Shown here: piece by piece, positions 16,139 through 24,505 of the stretch
How positions within the stretch are numbered: the stretch's first letter is position 1
How the letters are laid out: each line of letters starts with the position of its first letter
Origin: Candidatus Bathyarchaeota archaeon
GTDB lineage: Archaea > Thermoproteota > Bathyarchaeia > Bathyarchaeales > Bathycorpusculaceae
Length of the DNA: 64,000 nt
Assembly (NCBI GenBank): GCA_026014585.1
Contig: JAOZIA010000002.1
Coordinates: 355,677-419,676, forward strand
Reading direction: 5' to 3'
Notes under the pieces: generated by a model
Seen by the model: only the letters and a program-made list of their open reading frames with translations
Told to the model about the DNA's origin: nothing
Database searches by the model: none
Translations under genes and position numbers: made by a program

Positions 16139-18478
16139 TTGAAGCACAGCCTTGCCCAAAGCCCATTTAAGCGGCCAAAAAAAACTGCTCTTGCCTTAGC
16201 ATTTATTGCTTTAGTTTTCATTTTTTTAGCACCTTCCTTGACGACTGCAACGGTGACACCTTCTGCTGAATGGAACAAAAATTACGGCGACATCAGAGCG
16301 TCAGTTGTCATTCAGACCTCCGACGGCGGTTACGCCTTGGCAGGTAGTAACCCTTTCGGTTCAGAAGCTGTACTCATTAAAACAAATGAACTGGGCGATG
16401 AGCAGTGGCGAAAGTCTTATGATGATAACGTTTTTGGAAACTATAACAATATTGTTTCAATATTCCAAACTGCGGATTGGGGATTCATATTGTTTGGAGA
16501 AGGGGGCACGATTGTTAAAACCGATTCTGAAGGAAACATTCAGTGGCAAAAGAGTTCAGGCTTTAGTGGAGTCCAGGTTGGTATACAAACAGTTTATGGT
16601 CACTATGTTCTAGTAGGTAACGAGGCGGGTGTTGCGTGGATTCTCAAAACTGATGGTGAAGGCAACACATTATGGACGATGAATTTCACGGGCGGCTATG
16701 CTGTTTACGCTGTAACAGCAACATTCAATGAGGGCAGCATAATAGCAGGGAGCTACAAAGACAAATTTTGGTGTGCTAAGCTCAATCTAAATGGCAACCC
16801 CGAATGGGGCAAAGTGTACTCTTATGGTGCCCCTGATGATGCTGGATATATTACTGATGTTATAGAAACAGGTGATGGCGGGTTTTTGCTTACGGGCATT
16901 GGTGAGTGGCAAGTAAGCGGCGGTGATGTGCCTTGGTTGATAAAAATTGACGCACTTGGAAATGAGAAGTGGTATCACAATTTTGAAGATATGCCTTTCA
17001 AAGGGTTTGTTTCAGCGGTGCAAATGGAAGATGGAAGCTATGTTGTAGCCTTAAATTCCAGCCCTGAACTTGTTAAAGTAAACGATTCGGGTGATTGCTT
17101 ATGGAACAGCACTTACGAGGGACCCATAGGGACCACATCTTCTTTCAAAGCAACTACTGATGGGGGCTTTGTGATTGTCTGTTTTTCTGGACAGAACAGT
17201 TGGTTACTCAAAATTTCATCAGAAGCTAGCATGTACCCAATTACTCTCTCAATTCTTAGTCCCGAAGGTAAAACTTATTCCTCTGATGAAGTGCCTATAA
17301 CTTTTAAAATCAGTAAACCTGCTTCATGGATGGGTTACAGTCTCAACGGACAAGCAAGTGCAACCATCACTGGAAACACGACGTTGACTGGGCTAGATGA
17401 TGGCTCGTATAGAATAACAGTTTATGCAAATGACACCGACGGAAATTGTGCTTCAAAAACTATCTACTTCTCTGTAGCAAAAAACCAGCTATCCATGTGG
17501 CTTGTTATTCCTGCAGTGCTAGGTATAGTATTAGTGACATTATTAGTGTGTTTCAAGAAATTTGGGTTTACCAAACAAAGCATAATCAAAGTCATGGATA
17601 ATAAAATGGTGCGGAGTTTGTTTATAATGGGTTTATGTGTAGTTTTGGGGTTAACCCAGATTTTTCTCCCATATTACTTTCATGCTTCATCCTCATCCAA
17701 TCAGGCAAACTCGCCTTTTCAGGTAGGTGTATCTTATGCTTACGAGTATGACCGAGTCGGGCAAATCTACAATGAAGTATCCAATATTCAATCTTTAGGT
17801 TTTGAAGTGGTCCGAGTGAATTTAGTCTGCGACCCCTCTGACCCCAGTCATATCTCTAACAGTTTAACCGACGAATTCATCATGGCAACTCAACGATTTA
17901 ACTTGAGTGTTGCTTTGATACTCAATCAACGCGATAAAGTTGAGGAGGTAAACTATTATCTCAATCGCTGGGGAGACCGCATCTCTTACATTCAAATGCT
18001 TAACGAACCTGAATTATCTCCATCATGGGCTGCTGGCGCGCTATACACAGATGACGAATTGTTCACCAAGTTTCAACAATTTTACACATTAGTGGAACCT
18101 TACCGTTCTTCGGCTAAGCTTTACACGAACTTTGAAACAGGCATCCTTCTCAGACCCAACGTTCCCGTGCAATTAAGTAAACAACTTGACTTTGTTGGGT
18201 ATGACGTTTTTATGGAGTCATTTCTAACGCTTTCTCCGAGAATGATTCAGTTCCTTCAAAAAATAACCGACAAAGAAGTGGTCATCTCAGAGTTCGGTAT
18301 GTCCACAAATAATGATGTGGCACAAGCCGATTTTATAATAAAAGGCTTAAACCTCTTCAAGAGTATGGGGCTCAACGGTTGCTGGATAGCCTATTGGAAC
18401 AGTGTTGAAAACGATTATGGAATACGCGGCAGACTCGCGGAAGAAAGAGTAGGTGAATGGATTGCACAAAACTCCTAA
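16139..18478 (+). CDS. Membrane-anchored beta-propeller protein fused to a glycosidase-like barrel
   Basis: The 779-residue protein starts at TTG 16139, about ten bases after GGAG. A signal or anchor helix (residues 16-37) leads into a propeller of repeated blades (about 45-365) with motifs such as QTSDGGYALAG, VIETGDGGFLLTG and KATTDGGFVIV. An Ig-like domain follows (about 370-445), then two membrane helices (about 452-473 and 490-512). The final 260 residues resemble a clan-A glycoside hydrolase, with IQMLNEPE (Glu623) and VVISEFGM (Glu718) placed like acid/base and nucleophile. The last 26 bases overlap the next gene. Substrate is unknown, and the barrel assignment rests on motifs only. 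Confidence 0.72.
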   Translation: MKHSLAQSPFKRPKKTALALAFIALVFIFLAPSLTTATVTPSAEWNKNYGDIRASVVIQTSDGGYALAGSNPFGSEAVLIKTNELGDEQWRKSYDDNVFGNYNNIVSIFQTADWGFILFGEGGTIVKTDSEGNIQWQKSSGFSGVQVGIQTVYGHYVLVGNEAGVAWILKTDGEGNTLWTMNFTGGYAVYAVTATFNEGSIIAGSYKDKFWCAKLNLNGNPEWGKVYSYGAPDDAGYITDVIETGDGGFLLTGIGEWQVSGGDVPWLIKIDALGNEKWYHNFEDMPFKGFVSAVQMEDGSYVVALNSSPELVKVNDSGDCLWNSTYEGPIGTTSSFKATTDGGFVIVCFSGQNSWLLKISSEASMYPITLSILSPEGKTYSSDEVPITFKISKPASWMGYSLNGQASATITGNTTLTGLDDGSYRITVYANDTDGNCASKTIYFSVAKNQLSMWLVIPAVLGIVLVTLLVCFKKFGFTKQSIIKVMDNKMVRSLFIMGLCVVLGLTQIFLPYYFHASSSSNQANSPFQVGVSYAYEYDRVGQIYNEVSNIQSLGFEVVRVNLVCDPSDPSHISNSLTDEFIMATQRFNLSVALILNQRDKVEEVNYYLNRWGDRISYIQMLNEPELSPSWAAGALYTDDELFTKFQQFYTLVEPYRSSAKLYTNFETGILLRPNVPVQLSKQLDFVGYDVFMESFLTLSPRMIQFLQKITDKEVVISEFGMSTNNDVAQADFIIKGLNLFKSMGLNGCWIAYWNSVENDYGIRGRLAEERVGEWIAQNS

Positions 18479-18917
18479 ATTTTCTAAACAGGTTTTCATT
18501 CATGGATTTATGATAGTGATTGCGCTAGTTGTTATTCAGGCGTTTTTAGATTTTTCCCGAAGCGCCTTTTTGCTTTTCATGCCCCCAGTGGGGTTTGCGC
18601 TTTTCCTTTTTACTATGTTTGGTATTCAACCAATAATTTTGGGGGTGCTAAACATTATTGTTATTCATCGGTTGTATAATTGTGAAGGATGGGAAATTGG
18701 ATTTTGGCTCAACGGCATTTTTCTGTTGCTGGTTTTCTCCACAATCAATTTAGTTATAGAAACGGTTGTAGGTGTGCCTTTTTCGTGGATTCTTGGTGTG
18801 CTTGAAATCTTTTTGTTGTCTTATCCGTTTGGCTATCTATCTCAATTCAACAATCGAGGGTGCAAAAAACTGCAATTTAAAACAAATACAACGACGCAAA
18901 CTAGCATGCACCAGTGA
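18453..18917 (+). CDS. Multi-span membrane protein
   Basis: The about 154-residue protein has four hydrophobic segments (about residues 15-32, 38-64, 85-105 and 108-128) and a polar, Thr-rich C-terminal tail. The annotated ATG overlaps the end of the propeller/glycosidase gene by 26 bases; an internal ATG at 18510 is possible. The overlap implies translational coupling and joint action at the membrane. No family was recognised. Confidence 0.65.
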   Translation: MNGLHKTPKFSKQVFIHGFMIVIALVVIQAFLDFSRSAFLLFMPPVGFALFLFTMFGIQPIILGVLNIIVIHRLYNCEGWEIGFWLNGIFLLLVFSTINLVIETVVGVPFSWILGVLEIFLLSYPFGYLSQFNNRGCKKLQFKTNTTTQTSMHQ

Positions 18918-18962
18918 GGGACTGCACGTAAGAAATCACACATCCAACATAGTGTTACTTTT

Positions 18963-18987
18963 TTTATAAATCGTAATACTTATATTT
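18963..18987 (+). promoter_or_regulatory. Promoter of the structured intergenic transcript
   Basis: TTTATAAA (18963-18970) and ACTTATATTT (18978-18987) are two TATA-like boxes in an otherwise less AT-rich gap. The second lies about 25 bases before the 5' end of the folded element beginning near 19008, the usual archaeal TATA-to-start distance. Confidence 0.5.
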
Positions 18988-19007
18988 GTCTAGTACATCC
19001 TATACAA

Positions 19008-19212
19008 ACGTACCACTCAAACTGGGGAACAAACTTTAACCCACAACCGGGCTAAAAACGTCCCTCCCCCAGTAGTGTGCAAGCTAAACCTTCCAGTTGG
19101 CTGTAAACAACTGGAACCCTCCATGGGCAATTAGGGCAACCCCCTGTTTTTCAACTGCCCTATTTGGGTTTAACTTCACACAACCCCTACTTTTCAAACA
19201 CACTACAGGGCA
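19008..19212 (+). ncRNA. Candidate structured RNA, multibranched fold
   Basis: The 430-base gap before the DHS-like gene contains nested complementary blocks. A long-range helix pairs GTAGTGTG (19072-19079) with CACACTAC (19199-19206). It encloses three hairpins: TTCCAGTTG/CAACTGGAA (19091-19099 with 19108-19116), TAGGGCA/TGCCCTA (19132-19138 with 19156-19162) and GGGTT/AACCC (19166-19170 with 19182-19186). Upstream, ACTGGGG/CCCCAGT (19021-19027 with 19067-19073) extends to CACT/AGTG across a CAA bulge and competes with the long helix. No open reading frame fits. It lacks RNase P and SRP RNA signatures that I could recognise. It may be a free RNA or a long leader of 19348-20421. Confidence 0.6.
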
Positions 19213-19216
19213 CCTA

Positions 19217-19247
19217 AAAATGATTAACTATGGCTCCAAAATAGGCA
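19217..19247 (-). repeat. Partial copy of dispersed intergenic repeat (copy D)
   Basis: AATGATTAACTAT followed closely by GGCTCCAAAATA matches pieces of the repeat found at 26581-26707 and 52722-52834, although the second block is inverted relative to the first. It looks like a rearranged remnant of the same element. The match is short and confidence is low. Confidence 0.4.
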
Positions 19248-19347
19248 TAATGGGAACCTGATTTATCACTTGAATGTACGTGTTGACTGTTTTTGCAATA
19301 ACAAATTTCAAATATCAGCTCATTAACTATCATCGAGGTGCATTTAC

Positions 19348-20421
19348 ATGAGTAATGACTACTTCCAAAAGAAACTTAAAGCAATAAAGGTCACCAAGCA
19401 GAAACCAATCTCACAATTACTAAAAGAAATGAGCAAAACCGCCTATCAAGGACGCAAACTAGGCGAAGCAGTTGACGTATGGGAAAACATGATAAAAGAA
19501 AAAGACACCGTCATCGCGTTGGGCTTTGCAGGCAGCATGAGCACCGCGGGACAATGGACCATAATCAACTGGCTAATGGAAAACCGTTTCATTGACGTGC
19601 TCGTTTCCACAGGCGCAAACGTGTCTGAGGACATCGTTGACGCCATGGGATTAGGCTACTACCAAGGCAACCACATGGTTGACGACTCACAACTCCTCAA
19701 CGACGACGTAAACCGCTACTATGACGTTTACGGCAAAGAAACAGACTACCGCGAAATGGAAACACTCGTAACCGACTACGTCATGACTTGCAGCCAAGAA
19801 TACCAGTACACCAGCGCCGAATTTCTCCACGGCCTTGGCAAGTACCTTGGCAAAAAGAACATTCCAGCAATCACAGCTGTTGCAGCAGCTAATGGCGTGC
19901 CCATTTTCAGCCCAGCCATGGTTGACAGCGCGTATGGCGAAACCTTCCTCTTAGCAAAGAACCAAGGTCACAGTGTCCACATTGACAGTGTTAAAGAGTT
20001 TGACCAGTTCGTGCAGATAGGCACAAAAACCAAAGAAGTAGGCGTTGTCTACATCGGCGGAGGCGTCCCCAAAGACCTAACCCAACTCATCGCCATCAGC
20101 GTCAGCCCAATGACTGAGGACAAAGGCGTCCAAGGAAGACAAGGCGGACTACGCAAATCCCTGCAAGAATACTACTACCCCCACAAATACGCAATCCAAC
20201 TCACCACCGACTCACCCCAATGGGGCGGCCTGAGCGGATGCACCCTGGAAGAGGCGATATCTTGGGGCAAAATCAACAGCGCCACAGGCACACGTGCAGT
20301 CTGCTACTGTGACGCAACCATTGCATTGCCTCTGATTTGCCACGCACTATCAGAGCGCGTAACTGAGAAACGCAAAGGTCCAGACATGAGCTGGATCTTC
20401 AAAGACATGCCACAAGCATAA
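19348..20421 (+). CDS. Deoxyhypusine synthase family protein, paralogue 1
   Basis: The 357-residue protein belongs to the DHS superfamily, NAD-dependent enzymes that move the aminobutyl group of spermidine to a lysine of aIF5A or to small amines. Family features are LGFAGSMSTAGQW, VLVSTGANVSEDI, the NAD-site pieces VVYIGGGVPKDLT and DSPQWGGLSGC, and EEAISWGKIN, which carries the catalytic lysine region. It is longer than paralogue 2 and has the ENRFIDVLVSTGANVSED pattern common in the DHS-like group, which may make homospermidine or another polyamine. GAGGTG lies nine bases before the ATG. Which paralogue modifies aIF5A is unresolved. Confidence 0.85.
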   Translation: MSNDYFQKKLKAIKVTKQKPISQLLKEMSKTAYQGRKLGEAVDVWENMIKEKDTVIALGFAGSMSTAGQWTIINWLMENRFIDVLVSTGANVSEDIVDAMGLGYYQGNHMVDDSQLLNDDVNRYYDVYGKETDYREMETLVTDYVMTCSQEYQYTSAEFLHGLGKYLGKKNIPAITAVAAANGVPIFSPAMVDSAYGETFLLAKNQGHSVHIDSVKEFDQFVQIGTKTKEVGVVYIGGGVPKDLTQLIAISVSPMTEDKGVQGRQGGLRKSLQEYYYPHKYAIQLTTDSPQWGGLSGCTLEEAISWGKINSATGTRAVCYCDATIALPLICHALSERVTEKRKGPDMSWIFKDMPQA

Positions 20422-20493
20422 AAAGCCCTTTCTTTTCATTTTTCTTTTTGTAAACCCTAACTCCTAAATTCTCCTTGGCAATTAGGTGTTTTC

Positions 20494-20958
20494 ATGAAAC
20501 TAGTTAGTGCATGCCTCATAGGGATAAACTGTAATTTTGAGGGAAAAAACTGGAAACAACTCGAACTGCTTGAAGAATTCAAAAAAGGCAATCTGTTCCC
20601 AATTTGTCCTGAGGTTATGGGTGGCTTGCCGATTCCAAGGGTTCCCGCGGAAATCGTTGGCGGTACAGGCGCGGACGTATTGGATGGGAAAGCCAAAGTG
20701 ATCAACATGGATGGCGTTGATGTGACTGAGCAGTTTCTCAGGGGTGCCAATGAGGCTTTAAGGCTTGTAAAAATTGTTGGTGCCAGTGAGGTGTTGTTGA
20801 CTGAGAAAAGCCCCTCTTGTGGGTGTGGCAGAATTTTTGACGGCACCTTCACGGAGAAATTCAAGAATGGCGATGGCGTAACCTGTGCGTTACTAAAGAG
20901 AAATAGCATTAAGGTTACCAAAATAGTTACAAAATCTCAGAATCAAAACCATACCTAA
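20494..20958 (+). CDS. DUF523/TudS-like Fe-S desulfidase
   Basis: The 154-residue protein is a stand-alone DUF523 domain, the family that includes 2-thiouracil desulfidase TudS. Conserved cysteines appear in VSACLIGINC (Cys7, with an extra Cys13), ICPEVMGG (Cys38) and SPSCGCG (near residue 110), which together would hold a [4Fe-4S] cluster. VLDGKAKVINMDGVDVTEQF and FLRGANEALRL are further family segments. The substrate could be a thiolated nucleobase. It lies between the two DHS-family genes; a functional link is not evident. Confidence 0.85.
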   Translation: MKLVSACLIGINCNFEGKNWKQLELLEEFKKGNLFPICPEVMGGLPIPRVPAEIVGGTGADVLDGKAKVINMDGVDVTEQFLRGANEALRLVKIVGASEVLLTEKSPSCGCGRIFDGTFTEKFKNGDGVTCALLKRNSIKVTKIVTKSQNQNHT

Positions 20959-20984
20959 AAAATTTGGGAAAGGCTATTATGAGG

Positions 20985-21551
20985 TTATGGAGTTGCCAGA
21001 AACCTCTTTTCTAGTCGTCTGAGCCATGCTGGCGCGTTACGGAGTGCATAAATCAAAGTTGCAAACACTGCAACTTCAATCATTATACCTGGAATAAACA
21101 CTGCAAGCATTAATGTTGGAAGTTCACCTTGCACCAAAAGCAGCAAGCAAAGACCTGTTGTTAGGAAAATCACTGTTAATGATGCTATTATACCTATGAT
21201 TAAGAATGATTTTAAAGTGGGTTCTAGGCTGGTTTTTTGGCTTTTTTGGGCAAGGTTTAGGTATTTTTCGTCTTCTGTGGTGAGTTCGACTTTTAGTTGT
21301 TTGAGTTGGTTTAGTGCTTTTTTGCCCAAGGGAGTTAGTATATAGTGGTGTTGTTCGTTTTTCTCTATTAGCCCTGCTAACTGTTCAAGGTGATAATTTA
21401 TTTTTCCAGTTGGCAAACTCAAGTCAGTGATTAACTCTGTGTATGCTGTGCCCGTGGGGTTTGCGTTTATGAGTTCAATTATGGCACGCCGCATGGGATG
21501 AGAAAGTGCTTGAAATATGATTGTTTCAGCTTCATCATTGTGTTTGGTCAT
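20985..21551 (-). CDS. ArsR-type winged-helix regulator with two membrane helices
   Basis: The 188-residue protein has an N-terminal winged helix (about residues 8-75: IIFQALSHPMRRAIIELIN, LPTGKINYHLEQLAGLIEK, YILTPLGKKAL). A charged linker follows, then two hydrophobic helices (about 113-137 and 145-168) and a basic tail. The layout matches archaeal membrane-bound ArsR/DUF7347-type regulators that could sense a membrane or extracellular signal. Target genes are unknown. It converges with the TudS-like gene and lies downstream of DHS paralogue 2. Confidence 0.8.
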   Translation of the reverse strand: MTKHNDEAETIIFQALSHPMRRAIIELINANPTGTAYTELITDLSLPTGKINYHLEQLAGLIEKNEQHHYILTPLGKKALNQLKQLKVELTTEDEKYLNLAQKSQKTSLEPTLKSFLIIGIIASLTVIFLTTGLCLLLLVQGELPTLMLAVFIPGIMIEVAVFATLIYALRNAPAWLRRLEKRFLATP

Positions 21552-21624
21552 TTTTAGCCCTGAATTTGATTAGGACTAATGTTGTTTAAATTACTTCTTG
21601 ACAAAGCTTCCTTGACAAGAAATC

Positions 21625-22602
21625 TTACAGCTTCTTGCTTTGCCTTTGTATTAATGCTGCAGCCATTATAGGCAACACTACGGTGGCATCGCCCTCTATC
21701 ATGACTTTTTTTGCCTTCTGATTAATCTTACCCCAACTGACGGCTTCGCGTGGTCGGGCTCCGCTTAGGCTTCCGTCCCACTCCACTGCAGTAGAAACAT
21801 AAATGACGTAATCGAGTCCGTCTTTGAATTGGTTCCACCATATCGTGTGGTGTTTGCTGATTCCGCCGCCTACGATGAGTGCGCCAGTTTTGGGGGAGTC
21901 AAACATTAGGTCGCTTAATTGTCCCTCATCTTTGAGCAGGTTGATGTGGAAGTCTTTGTGGTCTTGACTAAACATCCATAATTGATACCCAACTGAACCG
22001 TCAGTAATACCTGGTACGTGAATGGGAATGTTGTTTTTTGCTGCCCAGTACAAAATTGAGGATTCATTGCAACATCGCAATCCGATTTCGCGGACTAACT
22101 CCGTGGTGCCAAGATCGCGTTTGCCCTCATTGTAGAGGTCAGTAAGGAGTTCTTGGATTTTCTTTTCCAGAATTATGCCGTAGCTGTCATTTGGCACAAG
22201 CACGTTTCCGAGGCGGTTGACGCCTTCTTGGTAGAGTTTGGAATCGTTCATCATGAAGTCGCCCTTGTAGTAGTCTTTCCAGCATCGGGCAACGTCATGG
22301 TCAAGGGTTCCGCAGGTGGTTATGATGACGTCGCACATTTTGCGTTTAACCATTTCGCGGATTACGCCGCGTGTGCCTGTGGCGATGATGTCAGCGGTGA
22401 ATGAGAGGAATTTGACACATTTTTTGTCAGAAATCATATCCTGCATGATTGACACGCCGGTTGCGAGGTTACCCGCTGTAAAGCCCCATGCTTCGTCCAT
22501 TTGTTCCACAAGCTCATTAACGGTCATTTCTTTGGTGAACTGGTAGTCTTTGACTGGGATTTTGTGTGCTTCATGCTTTGCCATAATTCTTGCCTCTATC
22601 AT
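21625..22602 (-). CDS. dys: Deoxyhypusine synthase, paralogue 2
   Basis: The 325-residue protein is closest in pattern to archaeal deoxyhypusine synthase, which builds deoxyhypusine on aIF5A from spermidine and NAD. Visible features are DVIITTCGTLDHDVARC, PIHVPGITDGSVGYQLWMF, TGALIVGGGISKHH and REAVSWGKINQKAKKV, where the active-site lysine lies in SWGKI. A second ATG at 22584 is a possible start. It is the better candidate for true DHS because its histidine and glycine motifs match the eukaryotic/archaeal enzyme, while 19348-20421 is the DHS-like form. This division is inference. Confidence 0.85.
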   Translation of the reverse strand: MIEARIMAKHEAHKIPVKDYQFTKEMTVNELVEQMDEAWGFTAGNLATGVSIMQDMISDKKCVKFLSFTADIIATGTRGVIREMVKRKMCDVIITTCGTLDHDVARCWKDYYKGDFMMNDSKLYQEGVNRLGNVLVPNDSYGIILEKKIQELLTDLYNEGKRDLGTTELVREIGLRCCNESSILYWAAKNNIPIHVPGITDGSVGYQLWMFSQDHKDFHINLLKDEGQLSDLMFDSPKTGALIVGGGISKHHTIWWNQFKDGLDYVIYVSTAVEWDGSLSGARPREAVSWGKINQKAKKVMIEGDATVVLPIMAAALIQRQSKKL

Positions 22603-22898
22603 CTTGCAAAGAAGAAAACCAAGATAAAAGGCTTCGCACAGCCTAATTGACTATGCAATTGATGATTTTGCTGTAAATCTCAGGTGCCTTGCGACCTTTG
22701 TAGCCTGTGCAGCAGACGAGTTTATGGAGCAGTAACACCCACGTAAACATCAGATAAACAAGATAGACCATAAGACATAGTTAATAAACTGACACCAAAA
22801 AACCTCATTTAAGTGCTTATTTGGGCAAAAAGCCCTTTTCTGGTTACTTCTTACTTTTACTGCTAAAAGTTTATTATCCCTAAATTTTCAGTATATTT
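22603..22898. other. Gene-free divergent region with small inverted repeats
   Basis: This 296-base gap separates divergent DHS and antiporter genes. Inverted pairs include AGGCT/AGCCT (22629-22633 with 22640-22644), GCACAG/CTGTGC (22636-22641 with 22705-22710) and AGGT/ACCT (22682-22685 with 22694-22697). GGGC-AAAAA-GCCC followed by TTTT lies near 22825-22842. These may fold in a leader of the DHS gene on the minus strand, but the helices are short. No gene or known riboswitch was recognised. Confidence 0.35.
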
Positions 22899-24062
22899 GT
22901 GAGATTTGAGATACAAATTATCACTGACCTTGCTGTCCTACTAGTTATTGCATCAGTTGTAACCCTGATTTTCTACAAACTCAAACAGCCCCTAATCATC
23001 GGATACCTAATTGCAGGCATAATCATCGGACCATACACACCACCCTTTAGCCTCATCTCCAACATCGACTTCCTCAACGTCTTCGCAGAAATCGGCGTCA
23101 TTCTGCTCCTTTTCACTATTGGATTAGAATTTCCCATAGCCAAACTGCGCTCAATTGGACGCGTAGTAATAGGGGTTTCCGCGTTAGAAATCACTCTAAT
23201 GCTTGTTGTTAGTTGGGCTTTGGGCACATTTCTGAATTGGGGATTTTATGACACACTCTTTCTGGGCGCAGCGCTTGCCAGCAGTAGCACCACAATAATC
23301 GCGAAAGTTCTAGGCGACCTTGGAAAAATGAAAGAAATCTCGTCAAGCATAATGTTGGGTGTGCTTGTTGTAGAGGACGTGGTGGTTGTGATACTTTTGG
23401 CGATGCTTCAAAACCTCGCCGTTTTACACGTTATCTCTGTAGCAGATTCTCTTTGGCTGGTGGCCAAATTAATAATTTTCATCGGTGGAACACTGATTGT
23501 AGGCGGATTTTTTATTCCCAAAATCATTGACCGCGTTGCGAAAACAGAAAAAACAGAAATCGTCTACATCCTAATGCTTGGAGTCTGCTTTGTTTTTGCC
23601 ATAATCGCTACCCAGATTGGGTTTTCAGCAGCTATCGGCGCATTCATCATCGGAGTTGTGGTTGCCCGCTCAAAGGTCCGTGAAGAAATAAACCGTAAAA
23701 TTGAGCCGTTTCAGCTTGTTTTTGGAGCCATATTTTTTGTTTCAATGGGTGCATTAATGGATATCTCAAAAATGGGCATGTACTGGCTTCCTGCAGTCAT
23801 TATAACCTTGGCTGTTTTAGGAACCAAACTTGTTAGCTGTGGGTTTGGGACACGACTCTTTGGTTACGAGAAGACTATTGCTCTAAGAGTTGGGTTGGGA
23901 ATGGCGCAAATTGGAGAGTTCGCCTTTATCGTTGTGAAAACTGGAAAGGACCTTGGGGTGTTAAGCGATTTCCTGTTACCTATAATTGGAGTTGCAACTA
24001 TCATAACTTCATTTTTGACGCCATATTTGATACGGTTCTCTTACAAAAAAGATACAGGATAA
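22899..24062 (+). CDS. Kef-type cation/proton antiporter (CPA2 family)
   Basis: The 387-residue integral membrane protein starts at GTG 22899 and shows about twelve hydrophobic segments. CPA2 motifs include LKQPLIIGYLIAGIIIGP (helix 2), FAEIGVILLLFTIGLEF, ALASSSTTIIAKVLGDLG and LGVLVVEDVVVVILLAML, whose Glu-Asp pair fits the ion-binding site. IGFSAAIGAFIIGVVVA and GMAQIGEFAFIVV follow near the C-terminus. It ends after the transport domain and lacks the cytoplasmic TrkA-N regulatory part of KefB/C. It probably exchanges Na+ or K+ for H+. Confidence 0.92.
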   Translation: MRFEIQIITDLAVLLVIASVVTLIFYKLKQPLIIGYLIAGIIIGPYTPPFSLISNIDFLNVFAEIGVILLLFTIGLEFPIAKLRSIGRVVIGVSALEITLMLVVSWALGTFLNWGFYDTLFLGAALASSSTTIIAKVLGDLGKMKEISSSIMLGVLVVEDVVVVILLAMLQNLAVLHVISVADSLWLVAKLIIFIGGTLIVGGFFIPKIIDRVAKTEKTEIVYILMLGVCFVFAIIATQIGFSAAIGAFIIGVVVARSKVREEINRKIEPFQLVFGAIFFVSMGALMDISKMGMYWLPAVIITLAVLGTKLVSCGFGTRLFGYEKTIALRVGLGMAQIGEFAFIVVKTGKDLGVLSDFLLPIIGVATIITSFLTPYLIRFSYKKDTG

Positions 24063-24126
24063 GCATGCCCCGATATGGAGCTTGTGCAGTCTGCATAGGG
24101 ATTGTCCGATAGTTTAAAGGAGGAGT

Positions 24127-24456
24127 TTATAGGAAACCTGCTTCCCGCAGCTTAAGCGCTAAGGAGATGCTTCCTTTGAATTTTACTCTGCCAGTGAAAA
24201 AAGCTTTTTCCGCGCTTAGCCTGTCGTGGACTAAATCCATGAAGTCGTCATCGTCCATCTCCAACGTAAGCGCCGCCTCTGGATTAACACCCTCAGTTAC
24301 ATCTATTTTCTGGTTTCTCACAGTGACGACCCAGTTGCCGCTGTTTTCACCGTTTATGTTTATTTGAGCAACCACGTCTATGTCTGCTGCTTTTTCAGGG
24401 TTAAATCTTGATGGCAATTCGTTGTCGAAGAATTCTTTTGGGGTTTTTGCGTCCAT
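24127..24456 (-). CDS. SCP2 sterol-carrier-type domain protein
   Basis: The 109-residue protein is a single SCP2-like domain. FNPEKAADIDVVAQININGENSG and the terminal FKGSISLALKLREAGFL region resemble the lipid-pocket strands and closing helix, and LEMDDDDFMDLVHDRL is the typical middle helix. Stand-alone archaeal members probably bind a hydrophobic ligand; none is known. It lies 49 bases downstream of cofE in the same direction and may share its transcript. Confidence 0.8.
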   Translation of the reverse strand: MDAKTPKEFFDNELPSRFNPEKAADIDVVAQININGENSGNWVVTVRNQKIDVTEGVNPEAALTLEMDDDDFMDLVHDRLSAEKAFFTGRVKFKGSISLALKLREAGFL

Positions 24457-24505
24457 TTCCTTTCACTTCAACATTTTTAGGGGCGTTTTGGTTTTTGAAC
24501 CTTTG

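Noticed and set aside
18918-19347. RNase P RNA, SRP RNA or tRNA in the structured gap
   Set aside because: The conserved RNase P blocks, SRP helix 8 motif and tRNA T-loop pattern were not found by reading the sequence.
22641-22720. Box C/D guide RNA (TTGATGA near 22659)
   Set aside because: A C-like box is present, but no CTGA D or D' box at proper spacing follows on the same strand.
22640-22720. TPP riboswitch on the minus strand (CCTGAGA segment)
   Set aside because: Only a short CTGAGA match exists; the other conserved blocks of the TPP aptamer are absent.
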